The notes: generated by a model not told the origin, from the sequence alone. Shown: positions 55,614 through 64,000, numbered from the stretch's first letter. The stretch is DNA of 64,000 nucleotides from Thalassoglobus neptunius (GCF_007859735.1 NZ_SIHI01000001.1:404848-468847); one strand, 5' to 3'. Program-made: numbers and translations.

Positions 55614-56630
55614 TCACTCGGGGTCATCAATGCAGCCGGTGAGCCACAGGATGAGTGATTCCATTTGGAGTGGGGCAGCGAGAAGACTGCCGCCCTTCAA
55701 TCCATAGTCGGTTTCTGTGAGTTTCTGAAGAATCCGCTCAGCGCGCGGACGGCGAATTCGTCGCAGGTAGCGTTCGGCTGATTCGATATCTCGAAAGAAA
55801 ACACCCGCTTCCTTCAGGGCACTCGAAAGCGTTGCTCCTTGTCGCGATCGTTCCGTCGCTTCGGCGAACTTTCGGAAGACAAAGTTGATTCCGCCAAGGA
55901 TTTTCTGCGGGGCTTCACCTGCATAAAGAAGCTTCGCCAGACAATTGAGAGCTGTGTCGATCTGATCGTCTCGGATTGCGTTGATCATGGTCCAGGTCGT
56001 TTCAGCTTTCCAGCCTCCGACGAGTTTCCGAACGTCCTCGACGCCAATTTGTTTTCGATCGCCCACGTAAGAGCTGAGCTTTTGCAGTTCCTGATCGAGC
56101 AATCCCAGCCCGGTTCCGGCCAGTTCGCCCATCAACTGGGCTGCGTCTCGCGAGAGCTGCTTCTCGTATTCGCTCTTCGCTCGACCGACAAGCCACGAAT
56201 TGAGGCGTCCACCGGTCAGTTCCGCACACTCGACAACAAGCCCGGTCTTGGCGGTTTTTTTCGCGAGTTTGGTATTTCCGGGCCATTTCGTCACATCGAG
56301 GATGAGTTTCGATTTGCCGGGTGGTTTATCGGAGAACTTCTCAAGAGCAGGGCGATTCGCCGAGACGAAATCATCAGCGTCCTCAACGAGCACGACCTTT
56401 GAGGTCGAAAACATCGAGACTGTTTGCAGTTCGTCTCGAATTGTTCGAAAATCCGTTTCTTTCCCTGAAAATCGTGTCAATCCGAGAGAGTCCTCCGGCG
56501 CACTACCGAGAACATCTTTGCAGATGATCCCCAATGACTCGGATTTCAGGTGCAACTCACCTCCGAACAGAACGATCAGCGAAGCCGATTTGATATCGTC
56601 AATGTTCTGTGCGAGTTCGGTAGCGTGCAT
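55614..56630 (-). CDS. holA: DNA polymerase III delta subunit
   Basis: Clamp-loader subunit that opens the beta clamp. The protein has SLIVLFGGELHLKSESLGII at the N-terminus (the standard opening of HolA), then SMFSTSKVVLVEDADDF, KSKLILDVTKWPGNTKLAKK, the central helical part LLDQELQKLSSYVGDRKQIG followed by VEDVRKLVG, and a C-terminal domain with LLYAGEAPQKILGGINFVFR. The start is placed at the ATG at 56630, which gives the standard N-terminus and 338 residues; the frame is open 63 bases further to another ATG. It is divergent from the phosphohexomutase-like gene, 100 bases apart. Confidence 0.92.
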   Translation of the reverse strand: MHATELAQNIDDIKSASLIVLFGGELHLKSESLGIICKDVLGSAPEDSLGLTRFSGKETDFRTIRDELQTVSMFSTSKVVLVEDADDFVSANRPALEKFSDKPPGKSKLILDVTKWPGNTKLAKKTAKTGLVVECAELTGGRLNSWLVGRAKSEYEKQLSRDAAQLMGELAGTGLGLLDQELQKLSSYVGDRKQIGVEDVRKLVGGWKAETTWTMINAIRDDQIDTALNCLAKLLYAGEAPQKILGGINFVFRKFAEATERSRQGATLSSALKEAGVFFRDIESAERYLRRIRRPRAERILQKLTETDYGLKGGSLLAAPLQMESLILWLTGCIDDPE

Positions 56631-56730
56631 GATCCAGATTGACCTGCTTCGAAGAATGAAAGTACGATCCGCTTCGTTGTATTGAATACGCACAGGACTG
56701 CAACCCAGCGACTGAAGAAGGTGCCAGGGA

Positions 56731-58002
56731 ATGGCGGAGGCGAAACGGAATTTCGTGGAGATCGCCGCTGCCTCGCCGGGAGAATTCTGCTGTCCGGGAG
56801 AGAGTCAACCGATCTCGAAATCCCTTCATCTGGCTCGTCTCGCTGCCGGTTATGAACTGTGTGCAAAGTGCATTCACCGGGTGCATACGGGCTCTTTGCC
56901 GAAGTCTGTGGTCCGCAGATTACAGCAGCACTCTCCGTCGACTGAGCATGCAGGCCCGCTGGTTTCCTCGAATGAAATCCGTGGAATTTATCTCAATAAT
57001 CTGACTCGCAGTGCCCTCGCCGATGTGGTCGAACATCTTCTTCATCTCGTTGAAGAGGACATGAGCAATCGCCCGAAGGCAACTTTGAAGCGAGTTCTCG
57101 TCGGGCACGACTGGAGGACTTCATCGGGAGATCTAGTCGTTGGAGTTGTGGAAGTCTTGCGTCGCTGGGGATGGGAGATCGCAGACCTCGGACAGGTCAG
57201 TCAATCCTGTTTTGAGTTCGCGAACGATAAATTCCATGCTTCGCTGGGGCTGTTCGTCACAGGCGGCGTTCATCCGGAAAAAGTCAATGGGCTGGAAATC
57301 TACGATGGCTCGGGAGAACGCTGGTCAGCGACGGGGCGATACGAACGTCTTGAAGCTGCCTTGAAAGTTCCCGCAAGTCGGACATCTCGGCAATCGGGGC
57401 ACTATCAAACTGTCGAAATGGAATCGATCTACGCAGCCCAGTGTCGCTCCTGGTTTGCTGATGTCCTTCCGCTTCGTATTGCTCTGGCATGCGGTGAGCC
57501 GCGAACGCTCAAGCTGTTGAGAAGAGAATTTCAGCGGGCTGACTGTGAAGTCGACCAGATTGCCAGCAACTTTTCGGAGGCAAACTTCAGTCGGCAACTC
57601 ACGCAGTTTCGGTATCAGGTTCGCGAACGACACGTGGACTTTGGCGTGCTGATTCGCTCGGACGGACAGTCGTTCCATCTTTTCGACGAACGCGGGCAGG
57701 AGCTGACATCAGGCGTGGTGCGGAGGCTCCTCGAATGCGCGCGTTCGCCGGAGATCCTGTCACAAATTCTGGAGGAGTTTGCGTGTGCCAGGAGCGGGCA
57801 TTCGAGTGAAACGCAAAAGACTGACACGCGGCTGCAACTTCATTCGCGAAGCTCCGTCCGTACAGACGATCAGGGGAAGTACTGGATTGATGATGCCTGT
57901 CCGGCGTGCGACTCCATTCTTGTTTCCGCATTGATCGCGTCATTACTCAGCCGCTTCGAATGGCCACTTTCCATACTTGGTGCAGCCATCGAAGAGGGTT
58001 AG
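56731..58002 (+). CDS. Degenerate phosphohexomutase-like protein with N-terminal Cys motifs
   Basis: 423 residues. After a Cys-containing head (Cys20, Cys21, Cys44, Cys47; zinc-ribbon-like) the chain follows the alpha-D-phosphohexomutase pattern: RGIYLNNLT, VLVGHDWRTSSGDLVVGVVE, VLRRWGWEIADLGQ, FVTGGVHPEKVNGLEIY, then DFGVLIRSDGQSFHLFDERG and YWIDDACPACDSILVSALIA. In active members the fourth block reads TASHNP and the fifth DGDxDR. Here the phosphoserine position is Gly179 and the Mg-binding loop is RSDGQS (309-314), so catalysis is not expected. It may bind sugar phosphate or act as scaffold. It is divergent from holA and convergent with a sulfatase. No closer function is recognised. Confidence 0.72.
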   Translation: MAEAKRNFVEIAAASPGEFCCPGESQPISKSLHLARLAAGYELCAKCIHRVHTGSLPKSVVRRLQQHSPSTEHAGPLVSSNEIRGIYLNNLTRSALADVVEHLLHLVEEDMSNRPKATLKRVLVGHDWRTSSGDLVVGVVEVLRRWGWEIADLGQVSQSCFEFANDKFHASLGLFVTGGVHPEKVNGLEIYDGSGERWSATGRYERLEAALKVPASRTSRQSGHYQTVEMESIYAAQCRSWFADVLPLRIALACGEPRTLKLLRREFQRADCEVDQIASNFSEANFSRQLTQFRYQVRERHVDFGVLIRSDGQSFHLFDERGQELTSGVVRRLLECARSPEILSQILEEFACARSGHSSETQKTDTRLQLHSRSSVRTDDQGKYWIDDACPACDSILVSALIASLLSRFEWPLSILGAAIEEG

Positions 58003-58031
58003 AGCTTCGCGCCAATCGTCGCCGGTGCCGC

Positions 58032-59918
58032 TTAAGGAACTTTTCGATTGGTCCCTTCGAGTTGATTGAGTGCCCGGTTGATCACGCGGACGACGTATTT
58101 TCCGTTGGCGTAAAGATCCGGTCGAGGTTCGAGAGCGGCGTGCATCGATTCAATCGCGGGGCGGGCGAGTTCGTCCATTTCATCGAGAACAATCGCAGCA
58201 TGCAGACGTTCCCACTGCTCACCTTCTGCAAGTTGTTTCGTCAGCACTGGCAGCGCTTTCTCGGGGGAATTCATTCTGCTGAGTGCACGGGCGACGGCAA
58301 TCTGTACGACAGGCGATTCATCATTGAGATGAGCTTCGAGTGCAGGTTTGGAATCGGAAGCAAGAAGCCCGATGTTGCCGAGTCCGGTCGCTGCCCAATA
58401 ACGAACAGCGGAATCTTCGTGTTCCAATGCGTCTGTTAATTCGTCCATTGCTTTCGGACCCGACGACGCCAGATTTGCCGTCTCGGCAATTTTATCGGCT
58501 GCCTCATGTGCTCCGTCTCCCCGGAGAATTCCGTATCGATGCCCGAGTTCTTTCTCGCGTTCGACCAGAATCGGCTCCGCGACCAGACCCAGATCGCGAG
58601 TTTCCTTGACCCATGCAAGGTGAACCTCCCGCAACTTCTCCAGAGTGTCGGAGTATTCCGGGTTGTCAGCGAGGTTGTTCAGTTCGTGAGGATCCGCTTC
58701 GCAGTCGTAAAGCTCTTCCACTGGCTTTGTGGAGGCGAAGTAAGCTTCCGCTTCCGGAGGGAGAGTCCCGGCAAGATGCCCTTTGCGGAGTGACGACATC
58801 GTCGCCCCTTGCTCCGGTGTGTTCATGTACTGGTAGTACGTTTTGAGCGGTTCGTAGTTGCGGATGTATTTGAAACGATGGTCACGCACCATGCGGATGA
58901 TGTCGTACCGTTCGTCCATGCGATCACGGGCTCCAAAAACGTAATCACGGGCAGGCGGCAGATTCTGGCCGAGGAAGGGGATTCCCTGCATCACTTTCGG
59001 AGTGGGAATTCCCGCGAGATTCAACACGGTCGGACCGAAGTCAATCGAGCTGACCAGTTGATCGGAGACGCTTCCCGGGACGGCCTGACCGTCGACTCGG
59101 AGCGGTTCGGGAACTCGAACGATCAATGGAATGTGCGTTCCAGAGTCATACAACCAGCGTTTGGCACGCGGCAGACCGACGCCATGATCTGACCAGAAGA
59201 AGATGATCGTCTTCTCATAGAGACCATCTTCCTTCAGTTGATCGATCAGGTTGGCAGCGTAGTGATCGAGTGCCGTGATCAATTCGTAATTTCTCTTCCA
59301 ATCCTCGCGAGCTTCTTTCGTCTCGGGATAGTAGGGAGGGAATGTCGTCAACTCGTCGGCGTTTTGCCGTTCCGATGCACTGAGATCTTTCGTGACCGTC
59401 TCGTATTTGTCCGTCGACGCAATTCCGCTTTCGTGACATCCCGTAAAATTGAAGACCGAGAAGAATGGCTGATCCGAGTTCTTTCGATTTCGCCAGTGCG
59501 CGTTCTTGTTTGACTCGTCCCAAGTTTCCTTCGGAGCTTTGAACTGGTAGTCCTGCTTGGAATTGTTCGTGCAGAAATATCCGGCTTCCCGAAGCAAGAT
59601 AGGGAAGGGCCGGACTTGCGGCGGCAATGTTGTATTCCCACGCATATGCTGCGTTCCGAGAGTTGTCTGGTACATCCCGGTAATGATCCCACTGCGACAC
59701 GGGGCACAAACACCAGCAGTTGTAAACGCGTGCGAGTACCGCACTCCTTCGTCGGCGAGTTTGTCGAGCGATGGAGTGATCGCGTGCGGGTCGTCGTAAC
59801 ATCCCAGATGGGTACTGATATCCTCAGCGGAAATCCAGAGAATGTTGGGCTGCTCAGCAGCGAGTGCCGTGATCGGAATGCAGAGAGAAAACAGCAGCGC
59901 GAGGCATGTTCGTGACAT
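58032..59918 (-). CDS. Secreted sulfatase fused to HEAT repeats
   Basis: 628 residues. A signal peptide (about 1-21) is followed by NILWISAEDISTHLGCYDDP (metal ligands) and the formylglycine site CAPCRSGIITGMY with Cys71; the middle residue is Cys where Ser is usual, which still fits the CxPxR rule. FFWSDHGVGLPRAKRW gives the second Asp/His pair. The last 130 residues are HEAT-like repeats (DALEHEDSAVRYWAATGLGN, LNDESPVVQIAVARALSRM). Sulfatase-HEAT fusions are known from planctomycetes; the repeats may hold the enzyme to a partner or substrate. The ATG at 59918 gives a proper signal peptide; a longer frame to 59975 does not. It is convergent with the phosphohexomutase-like gene. Confidence 0.93.
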   Translation of the reverse strand: MSRTCLALLFSLCIPITALAAEQPNILWISAEDISTHLGCYDDPHAITPSLDKLADEGVRYSHAFTTAGVCAPCRSGIITGMYQTTLGTQHMRGNTTLPPQVRPFPILLREAGYFCTNNSKQDYQFKAPKETWDESNKNAHWRNRKNSDQPFFSVFNFTGCHESGIASTDKYETVTKDLSASERQNADELTTFPPYYPETKEAREDWKRNYELITALDHYAANLIDQLKEDGLYEKTIIFFWSDHGVGLPRAKRWLYDSGTHIPLIVRVPEPLRVDGQAVPGSVSDQLVSSIDFGPTVLNLAGIPTPKVMQGIPFLGQNLPPARDYVFGARDRMDERYDIIRMVRDHRFKYIRNYEPLKTYYQYMNTPEQGATMSSLRKGHLAGTLPPEAEAYFASTKPVEELYDCEADPHELNNLADNPEYSDTLEKLREVHLAWVKETRDLGLVAEPILVEREKELGHRYGILRGDGAHEAADKIAETANLASSGPKAMDELTDALEHEDSAVRYWAATGLGNIGLLASDSKPALEAHLNDESPVVQIAVARALSRMNSPEKALPVLTKQLAEGEQWERLHAAIVLDEMDELARPAIESMHAALEPRPDLYANGKYVVRVINRALNQLEGTNRKVP

Positions 59919-60119
59919 CAATCTGCCTTGAAGAATGGTGAGGAAATCGCGGGAAAAGTGAGGCTGAAATTCCATAGCGAGTCATTCTCTTATCAACGAT
60001 GAAACGGTCGCTGTTTGATTTAGATCAGTACTCCGATGCTGTTTCGACATCGATCACGGGGATGGAAATCTCACGCTGTTCTTGCGTGGGCTCGCAGGCT
60101 TCGAGTTGCGGCCAGAATT

Positions 60120-60767
60120 TCATTCGTCATGGGGTTTGTTTTGAAGAATCCATGTCTGGAACTCTTCGTTTTCGGAAAGGATTTTCTGAAGTTTTTTGAG
60201 GCTGCGACTGAGCAGAATGCGGACGGACGCATCCGACTTTCCAAGTCGCGTTGCGATTTCTTTGCTCGGGAGTCCATCGAGATACCGCAGACGCAAAGCA
60301 ACTTGAGCATCCTCAGAGAGTTGCTCCATGGCTGTGCCGAGGTGAAGTTCTTTTTGCCCCTTGGAGAACGCATGGCTGGGCGTTGTGAAGCTGGCGATGA
60401 GAAAGTCTTCCAGCCCCTTCTCTGACCAGCCATCGCGTGGAGAATTTAAGAGAACTTCACGGTGAGCAGAGCGTTTCTTCGCTCCGAAGTGCCGGCGATG
60501 TTCGTCAATGATGCGGCGTTCGGCCTGTTGACACAACCACCGGAACGGGTCTCGGTTGTTCAGGTCGATCGTTTTCAGGGCACTCAGACAACTCACCGAA
60601 ACTTCTTGCAGAACATCGACCGGGTCGACCTTTTTCCGAAGCGCCTCCCGCATTCTTCGATCGATGAATGCGAGAAGCTGTGATCGATGCAAATCGACGT
60701 ATTCAGCAAGGGCAGCTTCGTCGTGATCCCGAATCCGACTGATGAGAGCTTCAAGATCACTGGCCAT
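60120..60767 (-). CDS. RNA polymerase sigma factor, ECF-like planctomycete/verrucomicrobial type
   Basis: A 215-residue sigma factor. Region 2 is visible in AYVDLHRSQ-like and VDPVDVLQEVSVSCLSALKT, followed by DPFRWLCQQAERRIIDEHRR, and region 4 in MEQLSEDAQVALRLRYLDGL with PSKEIATRLGKSDASVRILL and SRSLKKLQKIL. This matches the sigma family typical of Rhodopirellula-like bacteria and Verrucomicrobia. GGAG nine bases before the ATG supports the start. It lies 23 bases behind the split DoxX-like gene on the same strand, so the two are probably one transcript, and the membrane protein may be part of its control; that is inference. No classical anti-sigma gene is adjacent. Confidence 0.9.
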   Translation of the reverse strand: MASDLEALISRIRDHDEAALAEYVDLHRSQLLAFIDRRMREALRKKVDPVDVLQEVSVSCLSALKTIDLNNRDPFRWLCQQAERRIIDEHRRHFGAKKRSAHREVLLNSPRDGWSEKGLEDFLIASFTTPSHAFSKGQKELHLGTAMEQLSEDAQVALRLRYLDGLPSKEIATRLGKSDASVRILLSRSLKKLQKILSENEEFQTWILQNKPHDE

Positions 60768-60790
60768 TCTTCAGTCTCCGAAGTGGCAGT

Positions 60791-62245
60791 TTACTTCTCT
60801 GCGGCCTTTTTGCCGTCGGAATCGCTGCTCCCAAAGAACAGACGCGAGACGAAACCGTCAATTCCAAACCATTGACCAGTCGGGAGTGCTGCGATTGCCA
60901 GCAATGCGAGCACTTCGATCAGGTTCTTGTTCACGATGAAGCTGTGTTCCGGACCGGGAGCCGGTGGAACGCCAGGCCAAGGCGGAACGACAAGATAGAA
61001 GGAAAAGACCATAAAGGCAGCTGCGAATGCTGACAGGCGAGTAAACAGCCCGACGATGATGAGTGAGCCGAGAATAAGCAATCCCCACATGGCCATCATG
61101 TCGGCGCGGTACAGCGGCGTGTCTTCCGGAGGGAGTCCGCCACGAGACAACTGTTCCGGAGTCAGAATCTTGAGCGCGAGTGTCTGCAGTTCTTTTTCGA
61201 GGCTGCGAATCGGTCCAACGAGTTCGTTCCGAGTCATCGCCACCTTGCGGCTCAGCATGGAAGCGTGATCGGTCTGGTACTGCATCGATGCATTGGTCAG
61301 AGTGTCTTCGTATTCATCGAGCAGCTTTTTGTATTCTTCGATCTTTCCGAAACGGACATTGTGTCGTGCTTCGTCTTCTTCCTGACGAGTGACGGTTCCC
61401 ATGACGTAGTCGAAGGAGCCACGCTCATTCAAGCGGCCGATCACACCTGTGTTGTCCGGATCGCCAAGCAGGCTGGCTGCGAGGCGGTGGCGAAACGGGA
61501 GTTCTCGTTTGACAGCACTGTTCAACTTGCTTGTGGCAGCACTGAGATTGTCAGCATCCAGTTCCGAATCTTTTCGACGAGACTCACGGCTGAGTTGGTT
61601 CAACTGGGCTTCAATCGGACGACGGGAATAAGTTGAGAGGGTCTCGACAGACTTATAGAAGGCCATTTCGGAGGCCAGCTTCGGGTCGACGGCGTCACCG
61701 TCCTCAGCTTTTGCTTCTCCAGGAACATAAGAGACCAGTTTCTTAAGCTTGGCTTCCTCGCTTGGGAGAATTGGGGCCAGTGCCACGAGGCGACCGTTGT
61801 CGAACTCGACGACTCTAGCGAAGGACTTGAGGTTCACAGATTCCGGAAGGGCAGCGAGTGGGACTGAGATCGGTGGAAACGGCGGATTCTCAGATGGTGC
61901 AGTATCTGCATCCGCATCCGCATCGATCAGGATGTCGAGGACCGCTTTCTGTTCCGGACTCAACTGGTAGTGATTCGCGAAGCGATCGCGCCACGAATAC
62001 CACTTGGAACTCATCTTGTCGTAGTCGAGCCAGTTCAGGTCATCCGGATCGCCGGTCATTTCGCGGAAGTGATCTCGGAACGGACCCTGTGCATTCTTCA
62101 GGTATCCTTCTGCGGTCCACGGATCGGGGCCGCTCATTGTTCCGTACTTCCACATTCCTTCGTAAAGAAGTTGCCAGCCAATCGCTACGCGCAGCACAAC
62201 GAGCAGGAGAATCGCAAACCACGAGATTCGCCGAAGGTCTTTCAC
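60791..62245 (-). CDS. DoxX-family membrane protein with a 350-residue insertion
   Basis: 484 residues. The first DoxX helix (about 8-26, with RVAIGWQLLYEGMWKYG) is followed by an inserted block of about 350 residues (about 33-380) and then the remaining helices (about 383-475), including GLLILGSLIIVGLFTRLSAF and FIVNKNLIEVLALLAIAAL. The insertion begins PDPWTAEGYLKNAQGPFRDH, has an acidic Asp/Ala stretch, and ends in charged helices (KIEEYKKLLDEYEDTL). There are no Cys pairs. The GTG at 62245, with AGGA 8 bases before it, is chosen over a TTG 30 bases upstream that lacks a Shine-Dalgarno. It is followed after 23 bases by the sigma factor gene. Function unknown; DoxX-type proteins are linked to redox or quinone chemistry. 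Confidence 0.78.
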   Translation of the reverse strand: MKDLRRISWFAILLLVVLRVAIGWQLLYEGMWKYGTMSGPDPWTAEGYLKNAQGPFRDHFREMTGDPDDLNWLDYDKMSSKWYSWRDRFANHYQLSPEQKAVLDILIDADADADTAPSENPPFPPISVPLAALPESVNLKSFARVVEFDNGRLVALAPILPSEEAKLKKLVSYVPGEAKAEDGDAVDPKLASEMAFYKSVETLSTYSRRPIEAQLNQLSRESRRKDSELDADNLSAATSKLNSAVKRELPFRHRLAASLLGDPDNTGVIGRLNERGSFDYVMGTVTRQEEDEARHNVRFGKIEEYKKLLDEYEDTLTNASMQYQTDHASMLSRKVAMTRNELVGPIRSLEKELQTLALKILTPEQLSRGGLPPEDTPLYRADMMAMWGLLILGSLIIVGLFTRLSAFAAAFMVFSFYLVVPPWPGVPPAPGPEHSFIVNKNLIEVLALLAIAALPTGQWFGIDGFVSRLFFGSSDSDGKKAAEK

Positions 62246-62499
62246 TCTCAGTATCCTCGACAGGGTTGAGTTCAATCAGGGAAGGCAACTGGCCGGCAAT
62301 CTTTCGCTTCCGGTTTCAATCGCTCCGCGGAAATTTTGATCTTGAATGGCACTCACGATCGAATGAGTACCGGTTGTGTCAGTCTTTAATTGGAATGCAG
62401 GTTCTGGAAATTTGGAAGATCCACCCCGGCTCCCGATTCTCACCTGCTGAAACCCGAGTTTGACCGCAGTCAAAAACAGTGTTCCCCCGCAGCGAATCA

Positions 62500-63588
62500 T
62501 CAGGAGATGTCACTGCTGAAATGAATCAGTCCGGGATCAATGTTGCGGATGTGTGGTTCCAGGTGGCGTCCCTGGGAGGGAGGAGGGACGAAAATCAACC
62601 CGACCTGTGGGTGATCATCGCAATACTTTAATGCGTTGTCGAGTCCCATGACATAGAAAGCTGTCGATAGTGCATCAGCTTCTGTGGCAGTGGGGGCGAG
62701 AACGCTTACGGACAGCAATCCACCGGCGGGCCAGCCAGTCCGCGGGTCGAGCAAGTGTCCGTATCGGCGGCCTTCGTGTCGAAAGTATTGGATGTTCGAA
62801 CCACTGGTCGCCATCGCGACATTCTTGAGGAGAATGGTGGCGTAACGTTGTTCGGTGAACAACGGATTCTTCAGGCCGACAGGCCATCCATTGTGTTCCC
62901 CATGTGTCCCCCTAGCAATCAGGCTGCTTTGACCTCCATGCACGAGAAAGGCATCGATTTCTTCGTACTTCAGGTGATCTGCCGCTTGATCGATTCCGTA
63001 GCCCTTGCCGATTGAGGCGAAGTCAAGCAGCAAGTCCCGGTCGAAGGAGACGGTTGGACCGTCGCCGATTTTGACATGCTGAAATCCGGATTGCTCCAAA
63101 GCGGTTTCAATTTCCTGATCGGTCGGAATCCGATTTTCAGATCGCGCAGTTTTCCAGAGTTGAATCAGTCGACCGGTCGCTGGGTCGAAACATCCTCCGG
63201 TGTCTTGAAAAAGTGTCGAACAGGTCGAGAGAAATTCCGCGAGCGATTCCGAAATCGAGACGGGGCTCTCAGCTGCGCTGCGGTTTACTTTCGCGATTTC
63301 GCTGTCGTCGCGGTAAATCGTCAGCATCTGTTCTGCATCGCGCACGCGATCGAAAGCGTCAGAAGCTGCCATCACCCGACGAGGGGCTCCCGGATTCATA
63401 ATGACCGACCAGCCACAGCCCATGGCTTTTGTTTCAAGGCGAACGGTGTCTCCCGCAACCGGTGCGGTGGGCTTCTGTTGATCGTCGAGAATCGCATCCG
63501 CAATCTCGTCTCCCGCGTGGCGAATCTCGCGTTTTGCGGCACGGCCGGTGAGAAAATCGCGACGATTGGAATCGGGAGGGAGGGTCAT
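62500..63588 (-). CDS. apbE: FAD:protein FMN transferase
   Basis: Transfers FMN from FAD to a Thr/Ser in target proteins outside the cytoplasm. The 362 residues show MGCGWSVIM, TGGCFDPATGRLIQLW, LDFASIGKGYGIDQAADHL, FLVHGGQSSL, YGHLLDPRTGWPAGG and SVLAPTATEADALSTAFYVM, the ApbE pattern with the metal-binding Ala/Asp/Thr region near the end. The N-terminus has RRDFLTG, a Tat-like motif, but no hydrophobic segment follows, so export is uncertain. A natural target is the double SGAT protein at 10375-12108. It lies 254 bases upstream of the DoxX-like gene on the same strand. Confidence 0.94.
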   Translation of the reverse strand: MTLPPDSNRRDFLTGRAAKREIRHAGDEIADAILDDQQKPTAPVAGDTVRLETKAMGCGWSVIMNPGAPRRVMAASDAFDRVRDAEQMLTIYRDDSEIAKVNRSAAESPVSISESLAEFLSTCSTLFQDTGGCFDPATGRLIQLWKTARSENRIPTDQEIETALEQSGFQHVKIGDGPTVSFDRDLLLDFASIGKGYGIDQAADHLKYEEIDAFLVHGGQSSLIARGTHGEHNGWPVGLKNPLFTEQRYATILLKNVAMATSGSNIQYFRHEGRRYGHLLDPRTGWPAGGLLSVSVLAPTATEADALSTAFYVMGLDNALKYCDDHPQVGLIFVPPPSQGRHLEPHIRNIDPGLIHFSSDIS

Positions 63589-63861
63589 ATCTTCATATGG
63601 ATCTGAGTCGTTGGATGCGTTGAGTCGCTGGAGGGATCAACGAACGTCATTTTCAGTCTGGCAGGAACAGGTGTGGAATTCCACTCCTTGAAGTCAAGTT
63701 TCGGGTGGCTATACTCCACACAGTGATCGGGAGATGCTCAGGCCATCGGTGAGCGGAACAAAGCGCATTGGTTTGAGACGGTGAACGCTGCAATCAAAGT
63801 TGGTGCATCATCTCCTTCGAGGAGAGGGGGCAACCCGTTGGGATTGCAGTGACTCTGTCAT

Positions 63862-63907
63862 GATGGCTGACATCTGCGACGATGGCTGGCATCTATAACG
63901 ACGGCTG
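63862..63907. repeat. Short tandem repeat, 19-base unit
   Basis: GATGGCTGACATCTGCGAC (63862-63880), GATGGCTGGCATCTATAAC (63881-63899) and a partial GACGGCTG (63900-63907). The units match at about four of five positions, so about 2.4 diverged copies. Function unknown. Confidence 0.6.
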
Positions 63908-63921
63908 AAAGGGGCAAGGCC

Positions 63922-63937
63922 GACAAGAATTCTTGTC
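63922..63937. other. Perfect 16-base palindrome
   Basis: GACAAGAATTCTTGTC is its own reverse complement and lies between AAAGGGG and CCCTTTT. It could be a regulatory site or the stem of a hairpin for a gene beyond the edge. A terminator is not shown since no clean T-run adjoins the stem. Confidence 0.4.
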
Positions 63938-64000
63938 CCTTTTCCATCAATTTAAATATCTACTGTCCTTCAGGGCAGATCGAATCTGATTCTCAATTTC

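Larger units (their letters stand above)
63589..64000. other. Gene-free right edge
   Basis: About 410 bases up to the window end. It contains a 19-base tandem repeat (63862-63907) and a 16-base palindrome (63922-63937), listed separately. No reading frame of convincing quality was found; a neighbouring gene may begin beyond the edge. Confidence 0.4.

Overview
The window looks like a chromosomal stretch from a planctomycete (Planctomycetota, probably order Planctomycetales). The signs are four secreted formylglycine-type sulfatases, Tat-exported TIM-barrel sugar-phosphate isomerase/epimerase proteins, two sigma factors of planctomycete type, a transmembrane Ser/Thr kinase next to a giant exported WD40 protein, an enlarged SecA, and housekeeping genes scattered singly rather than in the usual operons. 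No phage, transposase, CRISPR array, tRNA or rRNA was seen. This assignment is by recognition of families, not by a database search.

Layout. 0-8 kb: the tail of an M20-type peptidase, serS, then a minus-strand run of two sulfatases, two sugar-phosphate isomerase-like proteins and purU, which suggests sulfated-glycan breakdown. 8-13 kb: a sigma factor, ruvA, a double-FMN/NosR-like membrane protein and a PEGA lipoprotein. 13-19.6 kb: a GlpQ-like phosphodiesterase, a lactonase-type beta-propeller, a third isomerase-like protein, a small Cys protein and a HEAT/TPR protein. 19.8-29.3 kb: mnmE with an unusual RNase HII-like gene, a third sulfatase, a zinc-ribbon membrane protein, thyX, a GlcE-like oxidoreductase, mtnA and a tiny Cys-rich membrane protein. 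29.3-37.6 kb: an apparent three-gene minus-strand operon of a transmembrane kinase with a formylglycine-generating-enzyme-like tail, a 1783-residue exported WD40 protein ending in a caspase-like fold without the catalytic residues, and a short secretin-domain protein. 38-47 kb: an outer-membrane barrel protein with a strong terminator, a TMEM175-like channel, secA, the RNase P RNA gene, a small membrane protein and pyk. 47-64 kb: conserved planctomycete-type hypotheticals, an OmpH/Skp chaperone, a LolA-like lipoprotein overlapping folD, mnmG, a cupin, holA, a degenerate phosphohexomutase, a sulfatase-HEAT fusion, and an ApbE / split-DoxX / sigma-factor group.

Possible links. The ApbE flavin transferase near 63 kb can flavinylate the two SGAT motifs of the NosR-like protein near 11 kb. 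The sulfatases need a formylglycine-generating enzyme; the only similar fold here, at the end of the kinase, lacks the catalytic cysteines. mnmE and mnmG act together on tRNA wobble uridines although they lie 32 kb apart. SecA and OmpH serve export of the many secreted proteins.

The most unusual things are (1) the kinase / WD40-pseudocaspase / secretin-domain operon, (2) a dispersed ~100-base hairpin-forming repeat placed just 3' of genes (about 1.7, 4.3, 12.9, 22.2 and 55.5 kb), and (3) a set of apparent pseudoenzymes (caspase-like, FGE-like, phosphohexomutase-like).
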